The translations under genes and the position numbers were made by a program. A model generated the notes under the pieces. The model worked only from the letters and a program-made list of their open reading frames with translations, made no database searches and was not told where the DNA came from. This document shows positions 44,403 through 56,746 of a stretch of 64,000 nt of DNA, one piece after another. Origin of the DNA: Synchiropus splendidus (lineage: Eukaryota; Chordata; Actinopteri; Syngnathiformes; Callionymidae); the NCBI RefSeq assembly GCF_027744825.2, contig NC_071334.1, positions 4,421,437 through 4,485,436 on the forward strand, given 5' to 3'. Every line of letters begins with the position of its first letter. Position 1 is the stretch's first letter.

Positions 44403-46995
44403 AGACAGAGGTTGTAAACATATGAAAGGGTGGGGCAACAACCAGACACATTTAGCACTGAAAACAAACAAACGTTCCCATTCACGATGTCGATGCACAG
44501 TAAGCCGAACCCCACATATGTTTTTATACATTTACTTATTTCATTGTTTTGATGGCATCAATGACGGGTCTATTAAAAGAAACTAAACAGGTCCTCACAA
44601 AGGCATCTAGAACTGTTACAGAAATTTGGCAGTCAGTATTTACTCACTCCAGAACTGGGGGCTATTTCGCTTTTCAAATCCTGGCTTCCTTTGAGGTTAA
44701 GGGCACTCGAGCACTGCGGGTTCTGTCTCGAGACAAAGCACTTTCCGCTCAGAAGTCCGAAATGTGAACACAAGCGAGTCGGGCTGCGGACATGATCCCG
44801 GTTGGAGACCTGCACTTTGTCTCGGGACACTCTCCAGGGGGGTTGAGCAGCACTAGATGCCGGAAACTGTGTGTACAGCGCGACTCCACGCCTTCATTAG
44901 GCTGATAAACATCTGATTTTACTGACAGACAAATTTGCTTAAATGAATAATGCTGCGCTCTGCAGTCACTGTTTTCACTGCTGTGATCTCGCTGCAGCGC
45001 AGCTGTCTGCATCAGCGCAGCGAAGAGGAAAGACACTGATTTTCCACAAGTTACTGAAGATCACCAGACTATTCATTGATCATTTCTGATGTCTGGATCT
45101 GAACTTCACTCACTAAAACCTTCTCAATCGTCAGGAATCTCTCACTGTGTGTTGTTAGAGCAGCGTGGATCAATCAAGACGCTCTGTATTACGCAACTTG
45201 TTTCCGCTACTTCCTTGTACAATAAACATGACAAGACTCTTTCATGTTTAGTTTTAGCTGTGAAAAGCCACATTCTGTTACAGCCGTGACGGAGCTCCGT
45301 CATCAGTTCATATCTGAGGTGAGGACGACTCGCAGTACTAAGAATTGACAGAAATAAGGAGGTCAAGCCGATGATGGTAAATAGGTTGTCGGGCGGCTGA
45401 TGACAACTTCCTCGAGACTTCGTCGTGGGTCACAAACCAGCTATTTTGCGCAGAGCGCTGCCAGCTGAGGAGAAGAAAAAGGGACATGGCCTGATGGGCA
45501 GAAGCATGAGGCTTCACAGCAGGGGCCGAATCGGACTGAGGCCACCTGAGACGGAACCTGCAGTGTGAAAAGACCCTAAGAGATCAATGCAAAGCTCGAA
45601 TTGAAGTCGACAGGCACAGATTTACTATTCCAAAAAAAAAAAAAAAACACTTGGTAAAATGCGCCTCTGCCACCAACAGAAGGGTACTGCTTTTCAGCAT
45701 GATGCACGGTGACTAAAAGTTTCGTGTGAAACAATCACTATGCAGCGTAGATTATACTATATTTCCTGTCCAATGACTCTTCCTAAAAGTGATGTGCCAC
45801 ATGCTGTTCTCTCTCGAGGATTCTCTCTTTGAGGAATGAAGTCATGGTGATGCTAAACTAATAAACACGTCCTTTCACGTCCCAACACTCGTAAACTGCA
45901 TGTTTTTGTTTATCAGCCGAACCCTCGCAACTTCATTCATGAGGTTTATTCACATCAAGGTGAGTCTTGGTTCCAGTGAAACTGGTGTGGACGTTCACAT
46001 GTGTGCATCCGTGTCGTAAGAAGCCCAGAGACAGACTTCATCCTTTACGTCAATTAGGAATTAGCACCTCTCCGCCGTCGTTCAGCTCTGCCTTTGTCAG
46101 CTGCCGTCTTAATTAGCCAAAGGAAAGCCATCAACTCCTTCGTCCGTCTGCAGACGTCCACACACACACATGCACTTTACACAGCGACGTGCATACACAG
46201 AATGCAAATGGTGGAGAAATATGATGAGAATACCCAGACTTGGCGAAAAGCAGTGCTTTTAATGGAGTGTGGGAGCCGTAATGAGGCAGTCCTTCACGTG
46301 GCGGTGTCGTGGTGCGGCGGTCTGTTCTCTGGCCTGCTTCAAGTGTGATATGAATCAGGACGCTGACAGGCCTTTAGCACATAGATCTGTCACCTCTTCA
46401 AATGAAGTCCACCAGAGAGGAAGAGCAGCCAGGCTCCCGAAGCCGACTGAGACTTGACCGCGTGACCGGCGGATCAAACGGGGCTAATTTTGAAACCATT
46501 TGGTCAAAACCAGGGTCAGGATGTTTAAAATCTGTCAGGTCTATGACTTAAGGGTTTAAATTTGACTCATTGCTTGCGCTTCTGTGGCACCACCACGCTT
46601 TGTTTCGCTGCCTTTATTCTATAATAATCGCAACTTTTAGCTTTGACCACTACATTGCGGTCTGCTCCTATGGAATCTGCATCCCACAATGCCACTGAAA
46701 AGGTTGTTCTCCACATGCCAGGCCTGTAGGGGACACAATAAAATACGATGTGGCACATGCTTCCCTGCTCCATAGAAACCGCAGGGGAAGAACATTAAGA
46801 AGGTGAGTTAACTACTAGCTGACACAGGTGACTCAAACCTCTCAGTGTTTAGTTGGGCGACAACAGTTCTATACCACAGGATCCGAAACGCCACCTTTAC
46901 AACTCCTTTTTATTGGCATGAATTTCTGTCATTTAAGTCCCTTAACCCATTTCACTGAGTCACAGCATGGGTTTTATGCATTTTATTCTCCACAT
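44403..46995. other. Intergenic; candidate enhancer at 46030-46200
   Basis: No gene. An A run of 15 bases is at 45633-45647. The block 46030-46200 is unique (ACGTCAATTAGGAATTAGC, GTCTTAATTAGCCAAAGG) with two homeodomain cores. 46640-46770 has text typical of old repeats (GCATCCCACAATGCCACTG) but cannot be assigned. Confidence 0.3.
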
Positions 46996-47206
46996 CAGAG
47001 GCCTCAAACTGATCTGCGAAGGATTGTGATCCGGTCTCTTTACCACACACAGCTTCACCGATCAGGTGTCTGATCAGTTGATTTTCAGTCAGGTGCTGCT
47101 TGTTTCAGCTGCCACCTGATTGGTTAAACTGCACCTGCTTGGATGAGATGGTTGGAATAAAAACCCACACCCACTGCCGCTTTCTGGACCAGTCTGGACA
47201 CCCCTG
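46996..47206 (+). mobile_element. hAT-like MITE, family G
   Basis: Left CAGAGGCCTCAAACTGATC and right GGACCAGTCTGGACACCCCTG are imperfect inverted repeats of the CAGGGGTGTCCAAACTGGTC type, familiar from vertebrate hAT elements. Flanks CTCCACAT (46988-46995) and CTCTAAAT (47207-47214) match at 6 of 8 positions. Confidence 0.6.
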
Positions 47207-49613
47207 CTCTAAATCCTAGTTTGTCAGTCGAGTTGTGAGGCTTCTGAAAAGTGCAATGAAAATGCACATATACACACATACACGCACATGCACACATATG
47301 CAAGAATTGCTTCACAAGTTGCCATATCTTCTGGAATTTTTCAGATGTATGTTTCATGTCACATGTCGACTTTTCAAGAGGAAGGAGGGATGAAATTTGT
47401 GAAATCCACATGTCAAATGTCGGGATCTCTTGAGTTGACCATCGTAGCAGGATACATTTCTTACCCAAAAACTAAAGTTTGGTTAACAATTACTTTACGT
47501 GTGCATCAAAGGAAATCCCGCAAATGTAGTTCAGTCAATAAAAAGAGGGCGTCATTGGAAAACATCTCTCCAAAATATTTCAATACAGCTACCCGACCGA
47601 AAACAGTGAATGTGTGTCACTTTATGAGTTTTGCACTTGAAGCATGCATCCAAATTATTAGGAAGCATCTTATGGAGGTTGGTGTTAAGTATAACCTGTG
47701 AAAAAATGTAACATTTTCTTCATGAATAGCTGCTGATGTACACTATCTAGAAGAGCAAACGTTGCCTGCAAGTCCTTAACCCATATGTGTCTCAAAGAGA
47801 ACAGATCAGCAGTTTACATATTGTTGATATCAAGCCTTGAAGAGATTTGTCTGTCATCCACTTCTGTTTTCTGTCTCAGAGGGGTTTGAACATGCCTCAT
47901 TTAAAGAACTTGTGCATGTATACATTATATTTTTGACTATACAAGATTCATATCAGTGATCAGTGGTGCATATGAGTAACAATCCCACTGTAGGAAACTT
48001 GTCAGAAATGAAACTGTTCAAGTGCTCCAACAGTTACTAGGACGCGTGTAACTGGAATTCCTCGAGGAAGCTATGTAAGTTAAATGTCAGTTTCCCCACT
48101 ATCAAGGTTCAAGTTAGGGCTGCGGTCAGATCAGAATCCATGTAGTAAATTCTTTTAAATGTTTGAGGATATTAAAATTCATAAATTAATAAGAAAATAT
48201 AGAAAAACTCTAGACTGCTGCTTGTTTCATATTTATTTTTTCTATATTATGATGAAGATATTTGATACTTTACGTTGTATATTGTATTGCATTTGGTCAT
48301 TCAACCAACTATTATGTTTTTATTCCACATATATAGGAAGAAAATTGGTGTTGAGTCTGGAAGAAAACCCCTGTACCGGCTCCAAACCAGGTCTTTATTT
48401 CTGGCACAGTAAAGTGTTGTTTGAAAAAGCCACTGTCGAATTGTTGTCTTCAGCTTTAGGCTGCTAAGAAGGACAAATATATCAGGCGAGTGGGACTTGG
48501 AGGGCGGGAAGACACGTCGCGAGAGCCGGTCGGTATTCAGTAAAATACTGGCGCGTTGAATCTGGAAGCGTGACAAAAATGTGTCCAGCTTAATGATGTC
48601 AACGAGTGTTTCCATCGCTCCTCCGCGGTGTGTGTGTCCCGTCTTGCTTTCTCTGTGATGTCTGTTGGGGGACTCTAGAACTGAGACTCCATGTATAAAC
48701 AGTTGCATTAAAAAATAAAACAATAAAGTACACAAGTTTAATCTTAATGTTTGTGGGTTTTTTTGTTTCCTTATTTTATGCCTTCATTCAGTGCAAAAGA
48801 GTCCCAGTTGGGAAGGAGGCAGTGGAAAAGGTCACGCAGAGTTCACAGCCTGCCGGGGAATGAGTGATGGCTGTGGAGATGGGGCTCTGTTGCCGGGCCT
48901 TGTTCTTTTCTGTGCTGCCTGTCGGCCAGCACGGCGGTCGGCTGAGTCTTGATGGATTGGCAGCCAGTGAAAGGACATGTAACCCTTTCCACCGCAAGCT
49001 CCCCCCGTCGCCTTCACCCCTCCTCACACCCAGTACAAAGGTGGTTTCACACACACAAACACGAGCTATTGAAACGTGTTCCAGCGGCTTATTACTGGGG
49101 AACCTATTCAATTGGTCGTAAGTGTTGAAAGTGTTCCATAGAAAAATGTGAAAACATAACCGCAGTAACATCAGGAATCAATATTTCCCTGTTTCAATCC
49201 TGTTTTTATCATCAGAAACACACAGGTTCTGTTTGATCCAAAAACTGCATGTTGCTGTGCAGGAAACGACATTTGTGAGGGTTGCTGACTTGCTTTCTTA
49301 AAGCTTTCCAGTGGGAAACAAACAATAATAATAATAATAATAGTAAAATAATAAAAATGATTGGACTCAGACACTTTCATAAGTAGATATGTTGTCTCTG
49401 AACTGTGAATAATCGGATACAGAGATGAGTTGGTGAGCCACGACTTTTTGTCATCTCGGTTTAGACTTCTGTAACATTTCAAACTCATGTATAAACAACA
49501 AGGAGCGAGTTCAAAGTTCGACAGAGAGGTTTCTTACTCGCTACAACGAAAGGGCTTATACTGTTCCAATTCTAGAAGCCCTTCATTGGCCCCCATAGTG
49601 TCACCTCAAGTCT
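47207..49613. other. Intergenic; candidate enhancer at 48460-49130
   Basis: No gene. 47700-48460 is AT-rich. The block 48460-49130 is balanced and unique-looking (GGCTGTGGAGATGGGGCTC, CCTATTCAATTGGTCG) and may be regulatory. An AAT run is at 49323-49341. Confidence 0.3.
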
Positions 49614-49849
49614 TCTGATGGGTAGATGAGGCATCACGAAACAGTATTGCACCATCGATGAAACAGTGCCCTAATTTTCAATTTTCATTTTACTAGATGG
49701 CGCTCTTGGTTTAGAAATGATGTGAGGTTTCATTGAATCAGTTGTTCAAGTCCAAACATTTGACAGCAGACAGCACCATCTGGTGGCCTCTGAAAATCAC
49801 ACTGTTTCATGAAACACCATCAACCCTTCAATACTGTGTCATGAAACCC
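49614..49849 (+). mobile_element. MITE family B, short form, 3' end truncated
   Basis: Starts near TCTGATGGGTAGATGAGG and contains CTAGATGGCGCTCTTGG and CACCATCTGGTGGCCTCTG in inverted layout. It stops at CATGAAACCCA, short of the usual right end. CTCF-like text: 49690-49704 (two mismatches at one edge) and 49772-49786 (minus strand, one mismatch). Confidence 0.75.
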
Positions 49850-51060
49850 ATAGGGCTCAATAGGCTCGATCATCTTGCGATGCACAGTCCCCCTTTTTAA
49901 TCGTTGTTCACACCTAAACTACATGCAGTGCTTCGAGAGAAAGACTCAAAGGAACAGAGAGAATTCGATTAGAACGTGATAAATCATTGAGCCCTGTCAT
50001 CAAGAGATACAGGATCCACTGAATGAGACAGTGAAAAGCCATTTCCCATTAAATATAAGGGCGCACAGACCCATTTTCAGAGAGGCGTGAAAGCATGAGT
50101 TTGGGCAGTCTGTTGTTAAATATTATTATTTTAAAAACCTGTATATTCACGCAACAATACATGAATCTATATATGGATTAAGACTGCTCTTAAAAGTGTG
50201 CCACAAACCTTTATTAAAATAGAAAACAAAGTTTCAAAACAGTCAATTCATTGTAAAGGTTCGTGTAAATGACAGAAGACTTGGACACAAGTGAGATCAG
50301 AGCAGTAGCATTTTGTGTTGTTGACCATGGCAGACTTTGAGGAGTAAAAAAAAGTATTGGAGAGATGGGGGGTGATCACAAAGGGTGTTGATGGGTTTAA
50401 GTGCAGGACGTCCCGTGACCCCGGGTCAAGCGCAGAGGCTGCCTTAGGCTTGAGTTGGGGGGCACGAGGAGCTTGTTGTACCTGGACGGACACAAAAGAA
50501 GGCCACGCAGCAGGAGGAAGGGGGCTGGCGAAAATAAACATCAGAGCCTGCGGGACACTTTTGTTTGGAAATGAAGACCCTCCCTCATACTCACCCACCC
50601 TGGGGAGGTGAGATGATAGGAACAAAGACGGGGCAAAATGATGCACAATTTCATAATTACCACATTGATTTAGTGTTTATTGTCAAAAGTAAAATGTTCA
50701 TCTGGACACTTTTCATGAAGCAAAAGAACGCAAAAATGATGCTGTCACGGGGATTAAAAAATATTATTATATATTATATTATATTGTGATTAATCCTCAC
50801 TAAAAAACTGCTGAGAAAAGTCGCAGTATTTTCAGTTTAATGCGCAACATTACTGCAGAAGAAAAAAATGACTGTGACACGTAAAGATAAAGAAGCTTCA
50901 TAAAGCTGTTTAGTTTTATTTGTTTATTTATTTTTAACAAACATACAAACTTGAAGTGGCCCAAGTGAGCGCAGAATGAATCAAATCCGAGGTCTGTGTA
51001 AAGTGTCGATGTTCACAGATTGTAGAACGGTAAGAACACAATTCTTAGAAACTGTAACAA
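49850..51060. other. Intergenic, no gene seen
   Basis: AT-rich DNA with a TATTA run at 50761-50786. The frames near 50248-50646 are on opposite strands of one another and have no known domain. Confidence 0.35.
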
Positions 51061-51069
51061 CTGAACCCA

Positions 51070-51130
51070 TTTATTGGTCAAGTCAAATTCTTCATTGTCA
51101 CAGTACAAAGTGCTGAAATAATAACAAATA
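51070..51130 (-). mobile_element. Possible LINE 3' tail, inverted
   Basis: TTATTGGTCAAGTCAAATTC, then TTCATTGTCACAGTACAAAG: the inverse of the usual fish LINE end (GTACAATGACAATAAAG). Weak, short evidence. Confidence 0.3.
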
Positions 51131-52420
51131 ACTTCTGGTGGCAGACAGAGGACATAGCCATTGGCAATGATCAGCACCAGTCAGGTTTCTCCCCGTGTGA
51201 CTCCTGTGTCTCAGGGCACCTCATCTTGATGCAGTGGTCAGTCACTATCCCATGTCTTTCCGTGGCCTTGGAAGTCTGTAGTGGGCGCAACTCTCCATGA
51301 TAGTTCATACGCACATGAAGCTCTGATAACGGGGCTCAGCCCGTGAATATGAACACCATGTTTTGCCCAACGCAGAATGTCTGCAACTGCCAACATATGC
51401 GAACTCGGTTGTAGAAGTGGTGGCTATGTACTGTCCAGGACGTTTTCATTAAATCAGTTGCAGTCACTTGCTCCGTTGCTTAGTTTATTTAGGAATCAAC
51501 TCACCCGAAATGTGTGAGAGAAGCAAATTTTGCCCAATCTAATGGCGACTTTGTGAGAGTTTGCAGTCCCAGCAGTGGCTCGGTCGGATTCTGCTGCGTA
51601 AATATGGCAAAAACAGGGTTCACATTGTAAAAGTGAGAATACAGTACAACGTTGCTCAGAACTTTTATTTTTCTTTTCACCACAGTGTTTACCAACGGGA
51701 TGAGACAGCAGGTTGATATTCATCCATCACCTGAGAGGACAGTGCGGTGTTCCCATGACGACACCTTTCATATCAATAAAGCCAGATTTCCTGTGACAAA
51801 CAAACAAAAACATGAGTGATTTAAACTCCAATGGATGATAATTGCTGGTGTCAGCTGGACCGATGGAGACCATCTAACCGTGGTGTGACGACGGCTTGGC
51901 TCCGCCACACGAGTGGCCGTGTTTTCTGTGCGTGTGTGTGTGTGTGTGTGTGGATACCATTGCAGTAATGAGTGTGTGTGTGTGTGTAGGGCGGTGGCAT
52001 CAGTAGTAGGGGGAGGGTGAGCATGGAGAGCGATGATTATGCCCATCTGTGGTGGATGCCAGGTGCGCATCCCTCTGTCCCTCCTCCTTTCCTTCCATAC
52101 GCACAACACACGTACAATCAAACTCCATCAGCACTTTCCAGCTGGTGGAGAATCGAGCAACAGTCACCGGCACTATGTGTGGCATGAAGGGGTTCCGCCA
52201 ATATGCTGTGGAAACAGAAACAGAATAACACAAATATAACACTGAAGTCCAGCACACCAGCAGAAACATGCATTTCACCTGAAACATCCCATAATCTGAG
52301 GAGACATGTTTCCTCCAAGAAATGACTCCGCAAATCGGTGAGTCACTTCGGACCCAGCATCGTTCCTTTGGGTAATAATGTCTTTATTTTGAGGCCTATT
52401 TTTTCAGGTGTGATGTGTGA
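51131..52420. other. Intergenic; GT microsatellites
   Basis: GT runs at 51931-51952 and 51972-51987. The rest is not recognised and no gene is called. Confidence 0.4.
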
Positions 52421-52897
52421 CAAAAGGGTGTCGGCAAGGATGAAAGGGAAAGTGTCCAAAAGGCTGGTGAGGCCCGCAATGTTGTATGGTTTGGAAACAG
52501 TGGCACTGAGGAGAAGACAGGAGGCAGAGTTGGAGGTAGCAGAGATGAAGATGCTGAGCTTCTCTCTGGGAGTCAGCAGGATGATGATAGGATCAGAGGG
52601 ACAGCACATGTGCTCAGGTGTTTAGGAGACCAAGTCAGAGAGGCTGGATGGAGATGGTTTGGACATGTACAGAGGAGAGAGAGAGAGCCAGTCCATTGGT
52701 AGATGAAGATGTTGAGGTTGGAACTGCCAGGCAGAAGGTGGAGAGGAAGGCCAAAGAGGAGACTGATGGAGGTGGTGAAGGAGGACATGAGGTTTGTAGG
52801 TTTGAGAGAAGAGGAAGCAGAGGACAGGGGGAGATGGAGGAGGTTGATCCACTGTGGCCACCACTGAAGGGAGAAGCCAGAAAAGAAAGATTTTGAG
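52421..52897 (+). mobile_element. LINE family R, ORF2 C-terminal fragment
   Basis: Frame 52421 on reads VSARMKGKVSKRLVRPAMLY, GLETVALRRRQEAELEVAEM, KMLSFSLGVSRM, a conserved block of a common fish LINE. After a gap and a stop comes the same VREAGW / LPGRR / RGRPK-type segment (52633-52890) as at 18.45 kb, again with broken frames. The C-terminus ends near CTGTGGCCACCACTGAAGGG. This is the longest family R fragment here. Confidence 0.75.
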
Positions 52898-53760
52898 GCA
52901 TATTTTTAGGACCAACACTGACCAGGCATGATGCCATTGGAATTGTGATGGTTACGTTTCAGCAGTCCTTCCAGGAAATCGTGATGTTTCACAATTTCAA
53001 CCGATCCCTGTGCTTCAATTTTGGTCCCATCTCCGCAACATTCCCCTGAATTTGACCAATCACTTTGGTCTCCATTCGCCCACTTCTACAAGCGCATCAT
53101 CGTATTCACTACCACCTTGTTGAGACGAAGTCAAGAGAGACGTGAAACGCTCACATTTGTCCATACACTACCTACCGGTCGTAAGTCGGTAGGTAGGTAT
53201 ATATATATATATATATGGCGAGAATCAAAAACCAACCCCCATTTCCTCCAAGGCTCGTCCCTTGTCCCTTTATTTGGAGTCATGTGAAGCTTTCATTTTC
53301 AGTGCTTAACTCAAATGATCCGTCTGTAATATACCCACTTCTGTAATTGAATTATGAAGTGACCACTAAGCCCCGCAGACATAAGGCCGACAGCTCATCA
53401 AATGGAAAAAAGATTTGCTCAGGTTTTGCTCTAAATGAGGATTTTGAATGCGACACTTTAAAGGCCCCAGAAAGGGCTTCTTCCTGTGCTGCAGGAGCCA
53501 CTCCGAGCCTGAACCCATCCATCCATTGGTCCGGTTCTGATGAAGTGCAGAGGCAAAGACAGACTGACAGACACACACACGGTGTGCGGCCCAATCGCAG
53601 GGAAGCTGCAGCTCGTAAAGCAAGCGGTGACGGGCTGATTGATCCCCTGGTGAAAATGGGCGATATTCCCCTAACATCGATATCAATAAAGCCTCTTAGG
53701 CTGGAGGCTTCTCTGGACCGGCCTTTGTTTCTCTTCTGAGGAAAGCAAAGGAAAATCTAT
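52898..53760. promoter_or_regulatory. Non-coding; candidate enhancer at 53280-53760
   Basis: TA run at 53200-53216. Block 53280-53760 is unique and balanced (TGTAATTGAATTATGAAGTG, ACATCGATATCAATAAAGCC, AGACAATTGATGGCG) and may be regulatory. The opposite-strand frames here cancel each other as gene candidates. Confidence 0.25.
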
Positions 53761-54229
53761 AGACAATTGATGGCGTCTGGAAGAAAGGCTCTATTGGAGT
53801 ATATCAAATCAACGTATCGGAGAAGGGAAAGTTTGCTCGGTGAATGAGACTGTTTTTGCTCTAAGTTCAGAGGCAGAGCGAATAGAGCGGCCACCAATGT
53901 GTAACCATGAGGAAAAAAATGAAGGAAAACCACAACAACTAAAGAAGAGGAAGTGCTGACGGTGAGGTGTCTTTTTCAGGAGTTGATGGATGAACGTGAT
54001 CTCGCACATCTTTCCTCATTTGTTAGTTCAGATTTAGCTAACTAACCAGAAAATTCAGCGATAAATGATGTGGTGAGAAACATGGTTAACTCACACATCT
54101 GCCTGAAGATAAGCTGGAGCTCATTTTCAGCTTACTTCCTATGTGTGTGAGGAAGAAGCGACTGAGTGGAGCACCTTGCTGAGGCATTAGGTCAAACCGT
54201 AGTGGAGGCCACATGAGTAAAAGTCCCAC
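53761..54229. other. Intergenic, nothing recognised
   Basis: Non-coding DNA before a family C fragment. Confidence 0.35.
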
Positions 54230-54312
54230 ACTCCCATGGCGTCATATATTGACGTTGGGAGAGTTGACTTGTGCGTCCTATACTGACGAAAAAGGCAGCC
54301 TTCTGCGTTGGA
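54230..54312 (+). mobile_element. MITE family C, left-end fragment
   Basis: ACTCCCATGGCGTCATATAT, TGACGTTGGGAGAGTTGAC, CGTCCTATACTGACGAAAAA: close to the left repeat of the 20.3-kb copy but lacking the outer CAACCCATCC. The right half is absent. Confidence 0.65.
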
Positions 54313-54698
54313 TGCTGATGCATTTGCAGAGTGACACAGAGAAAAAGAAGGAGGTTGGGGATTGGAAAACCATGGGATGGCACTCCATTCATTCTATATT
54401 TACTGACAGAAGTTGGGGTTAGGGTGAAGCACCAGCCCTCCTCGCGCACCCCTGCACCCCGGCGTGTGCTTCTCATCGGCAATCCACACCCCCGCATGGA
54501 GCTATATGGAAGTAAAATCTTGCTATTTTTCTCTCTTCCCCCATGAACGATGCACCATGGGACCTGAACCACACATGATCCACGTGGAGATGTGTTCCGA
54601 ACTGCCCACAACTTACGGAAATATGCTTTGAGGCACCATTGAGCAGAAACTGGGAATTCAAAAGCGCCTCTTTCTTAACAACAGATACGATCACCAAT

Positions 54699-55323
54699 AG
54701 TGAAAGGTAGAGGGTAGGGTAGAGGAGGTTTCATGACACAGTATTGAAGGTTAGAGGAGGTTTCATGACACAGTATTGAAGGGTTGATGAGGTTTCATGA
54801 CACAGTATTGAAGGGTAGATGAGGTTTCATGACACAGTATTGAAGGGTAGAGGAGGTTTCATGACACAGTATTGAAGGGTTGATGAGGTTTCATGACACA
54901 GTATTGAAGGGTAGCTGAGGTTTCATGACACAGTATTGAAGGGTTGCTGAGGTTTCATGACACAGTATTGAAGGGTAGAGGAGGTTTCATGACACAGTAT
55001 TGAAGGGTGGATGAGGTTTCATGACACAGTATTGAAGGTTAGATTTGGTCTCATGACACAATATTGAAGGGTTGATGAGGTTTCATGATGCAGTATTGAA
55101 GGGTTTATGAGGTTTCATGAAACAGTGTCCTGATTTTCAGAGGCCATCAGATGGTGCTGTCTGCTGTAAAATATTGTTGCTCAATTTAGACTTGAGCAAC
55201 TATTTCAATGAAACCTCACATCATTTCTAAACCAAGAGCGCCATCTAGTGGCCTCTGAAAATGAGGACAGTGTTTCATCAACCCAGCAATACTGTTTCAT
55301 GATACCTCATCTCCCCATCACTA
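54699..55323 (+). mobile_element. MITE family B copy expanded by an internal minisatellite
   Basis: Left end TAGTGAAAGGTAG (54699) and right end CTCCCCATCACTA (to 55323) are the family B termini. The right part has the usual inverted arms. The left subterminal motif is amplified into about twelve tandem units, so the copy is about 625 bp instead of about 210. CTCF-like text: 55144-55158 (two mismatches) and 55237-55251 (minus strand, perfect). No clear 8-bp target duplication remains. Confidence 0.75.
54727..55105 (+). repeat. 32-bp minisatellite, about 12 units
   Basis: Unit of 32 bp containing GGTTTCATGACACAGTATTG, followed by AAGGGTNGATGA with small changes (TTGATG, TAGATG, TAGAGG, TAGCTG). 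Most units differ by one to four bases; the last two (from about 55048) are more diverged. Identical spacing over the inner units points to recent expansion by replication slippage or unequal exchange. It is not a CRISPR array: there are no unique spacers and the repeats abut each other. Confidence 0.95.
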
Positions 55324-55760
55324 CGGTCAAAGCCAAAGATTATTGAGCAAACAATGGCATCAACTGAAGACGTGGTTTCATGAAACGTCATCTTAAAAAC
55401 AATACTCCATAAAAATGCACACCTGTCCTCATTGTTGTGTACATTGACTGTGGTCTGTTTCTTAGGCGGCAGAGCGGCTGCAGCGGCTGCAGCGGCTGCA
55501 GCGGAGTCAGGCCGGCGGATAATGATTCCAATCACCGCGTCTGTCTAATTGCAACAGGGTCTGCTAATTTATGCACAGCTTTGATTTCATCAAGGAGCAG
55601 ATTTGGAAGAAGCAAACAACACATCAAACGTTTTCTGATGCTCGACGAACACAGTGGGAAAGAACAGGCGGCTTTAAAAATATATTCTTGATTATTTTCA
55701 TATGATAATAAGTCGGAGAGGGACGAGGGAGTCAAGAGAGGAGTCACATAAAGACGTATG
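55324..55760. promoter_or_regulatory. Candidate enhancer with TCF-like sites
   Basis: Unique stretch containing GATAATGATTCCAATCACCG, GTCTAATTGCAAC, CTGCTAATTTATGCAC and the paired TCF/LEF-type texts CTTTGAT (55579-55585) and ATCAAGG (55589-55595). It includes the nine-base repeat listed separately. Motif-based guess. Confidence 0.35.
55474..55504. repeat. GCGGCTGCA nonamer repeat
   Basis: Three and a half copies of GCGGCTGCA in tandem; would be alanine/glycine-like if coding, but no gene context exists. Confidence 0.85.
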
Positions 55761-56746
55761 GGGAGGAATATGGCACACCCCCCCCACCCCACCACCCCCC
55801 TCCCGCCCGTTGCCTTGCATACATTAACATATTTTCAGTTTTTATTTGCCTTTAGCTGGAGTTATGTAGGGCAGCCTGCTGACCATCATTCACAGCTGTT
55901 GCAGTTTCTGAACCTCAGCTGCAGATTTTTTTTCTTTTTTACAATGTAAATGATGCTTCTGCGATGAGAAGCCATTTAATGAGTCGGCGGACGTAAATAC
56001 GCTCAGACGGTGTGTGTGTGTGTGTGTGTTTTAACCAGCCGATCCACCCCCTCACACGCGTGCGCGCGCTGACACCAGTGCACATGGGATTGCCAGTATT
56101 TACTTTATGCATGAGGACAGGTAAAAACACACAAATCCACAGTGGACAACGGCTGTAATTGAAAGTGACTCCCTCTGAATACGATCCGTGGCGGCAGGAT
56201 TGCCGGCGTCTAATTGGAATATACAGCTCCCTAAATCGCTGGTGAACTCCACAGAGACGCTGGGTTGTCAGACACCAGCGCAACTCCGTGGGTTTAGATA
56301 TGTTCAGGTGGCATGGGACTCTCATGCAGCTTATATCGAAGATGAGAGCTGGAATAGACGGGAAATTGGAGGCTCCAATAGAGAATGACAGGTTGTGTCG
56401 GCGTACGTGTGTGTGTGTGTGTGTGCGTGTGGACAGGTGTGTTTGCGTCTCCCGTCTTCTAATGGGTGATAAGCAGAAATGCCAGCACTGTATTGCACTT
56501 GATGAGACAACAAGAGTCTTCACACGGCTCAGTTCGCTTGCGTCAGATACTTGAAGTGTCTTTTATATAAAAGGTTTCTGCGACTTATCATTCAAAACTG
56601 ACACCCAGGCCGCGCTTATACCAACCCTCAGCAGCGCCTCTGTCGCAAGGGAAACCTTTTCCCTTCGGGGATCACTGTCATTTTGTGTTCACTGAGGTGC
56701 CAGTGTTTTTTGTTTGTTTTGTTTTGCCCGATTGGGTCCTTGAAGC
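55761..56746. promoter_or_regulatory. Non-coding; candidate enhancer at 56130-56400
   Basis: C-rich run at 55778-55804 and GT runs at 56011-56029 and 56406-56425. Block 56130-56400 is unique and balanced (GTCTAATTGGAATATACAGC, CGCTGGTGAACTCCAC). Candidate only. The minus-strand frame 55939-56523 crosses two CA repeats and is not a gene. Confidence 0.25.

Noticed and set aside
54727..55105. Regular direct repeats that could suggest a CRISPR array
   Set aside because: Units abut each other with no unique spacers, the host is an animal, and the unit is the end of a MITE.
55939..56523. Minus-strand frame of 194 codons
   Set aside because: It crosses two CA repeats (His-Thr runs) and no family is recognised; low complexity keeps it open.
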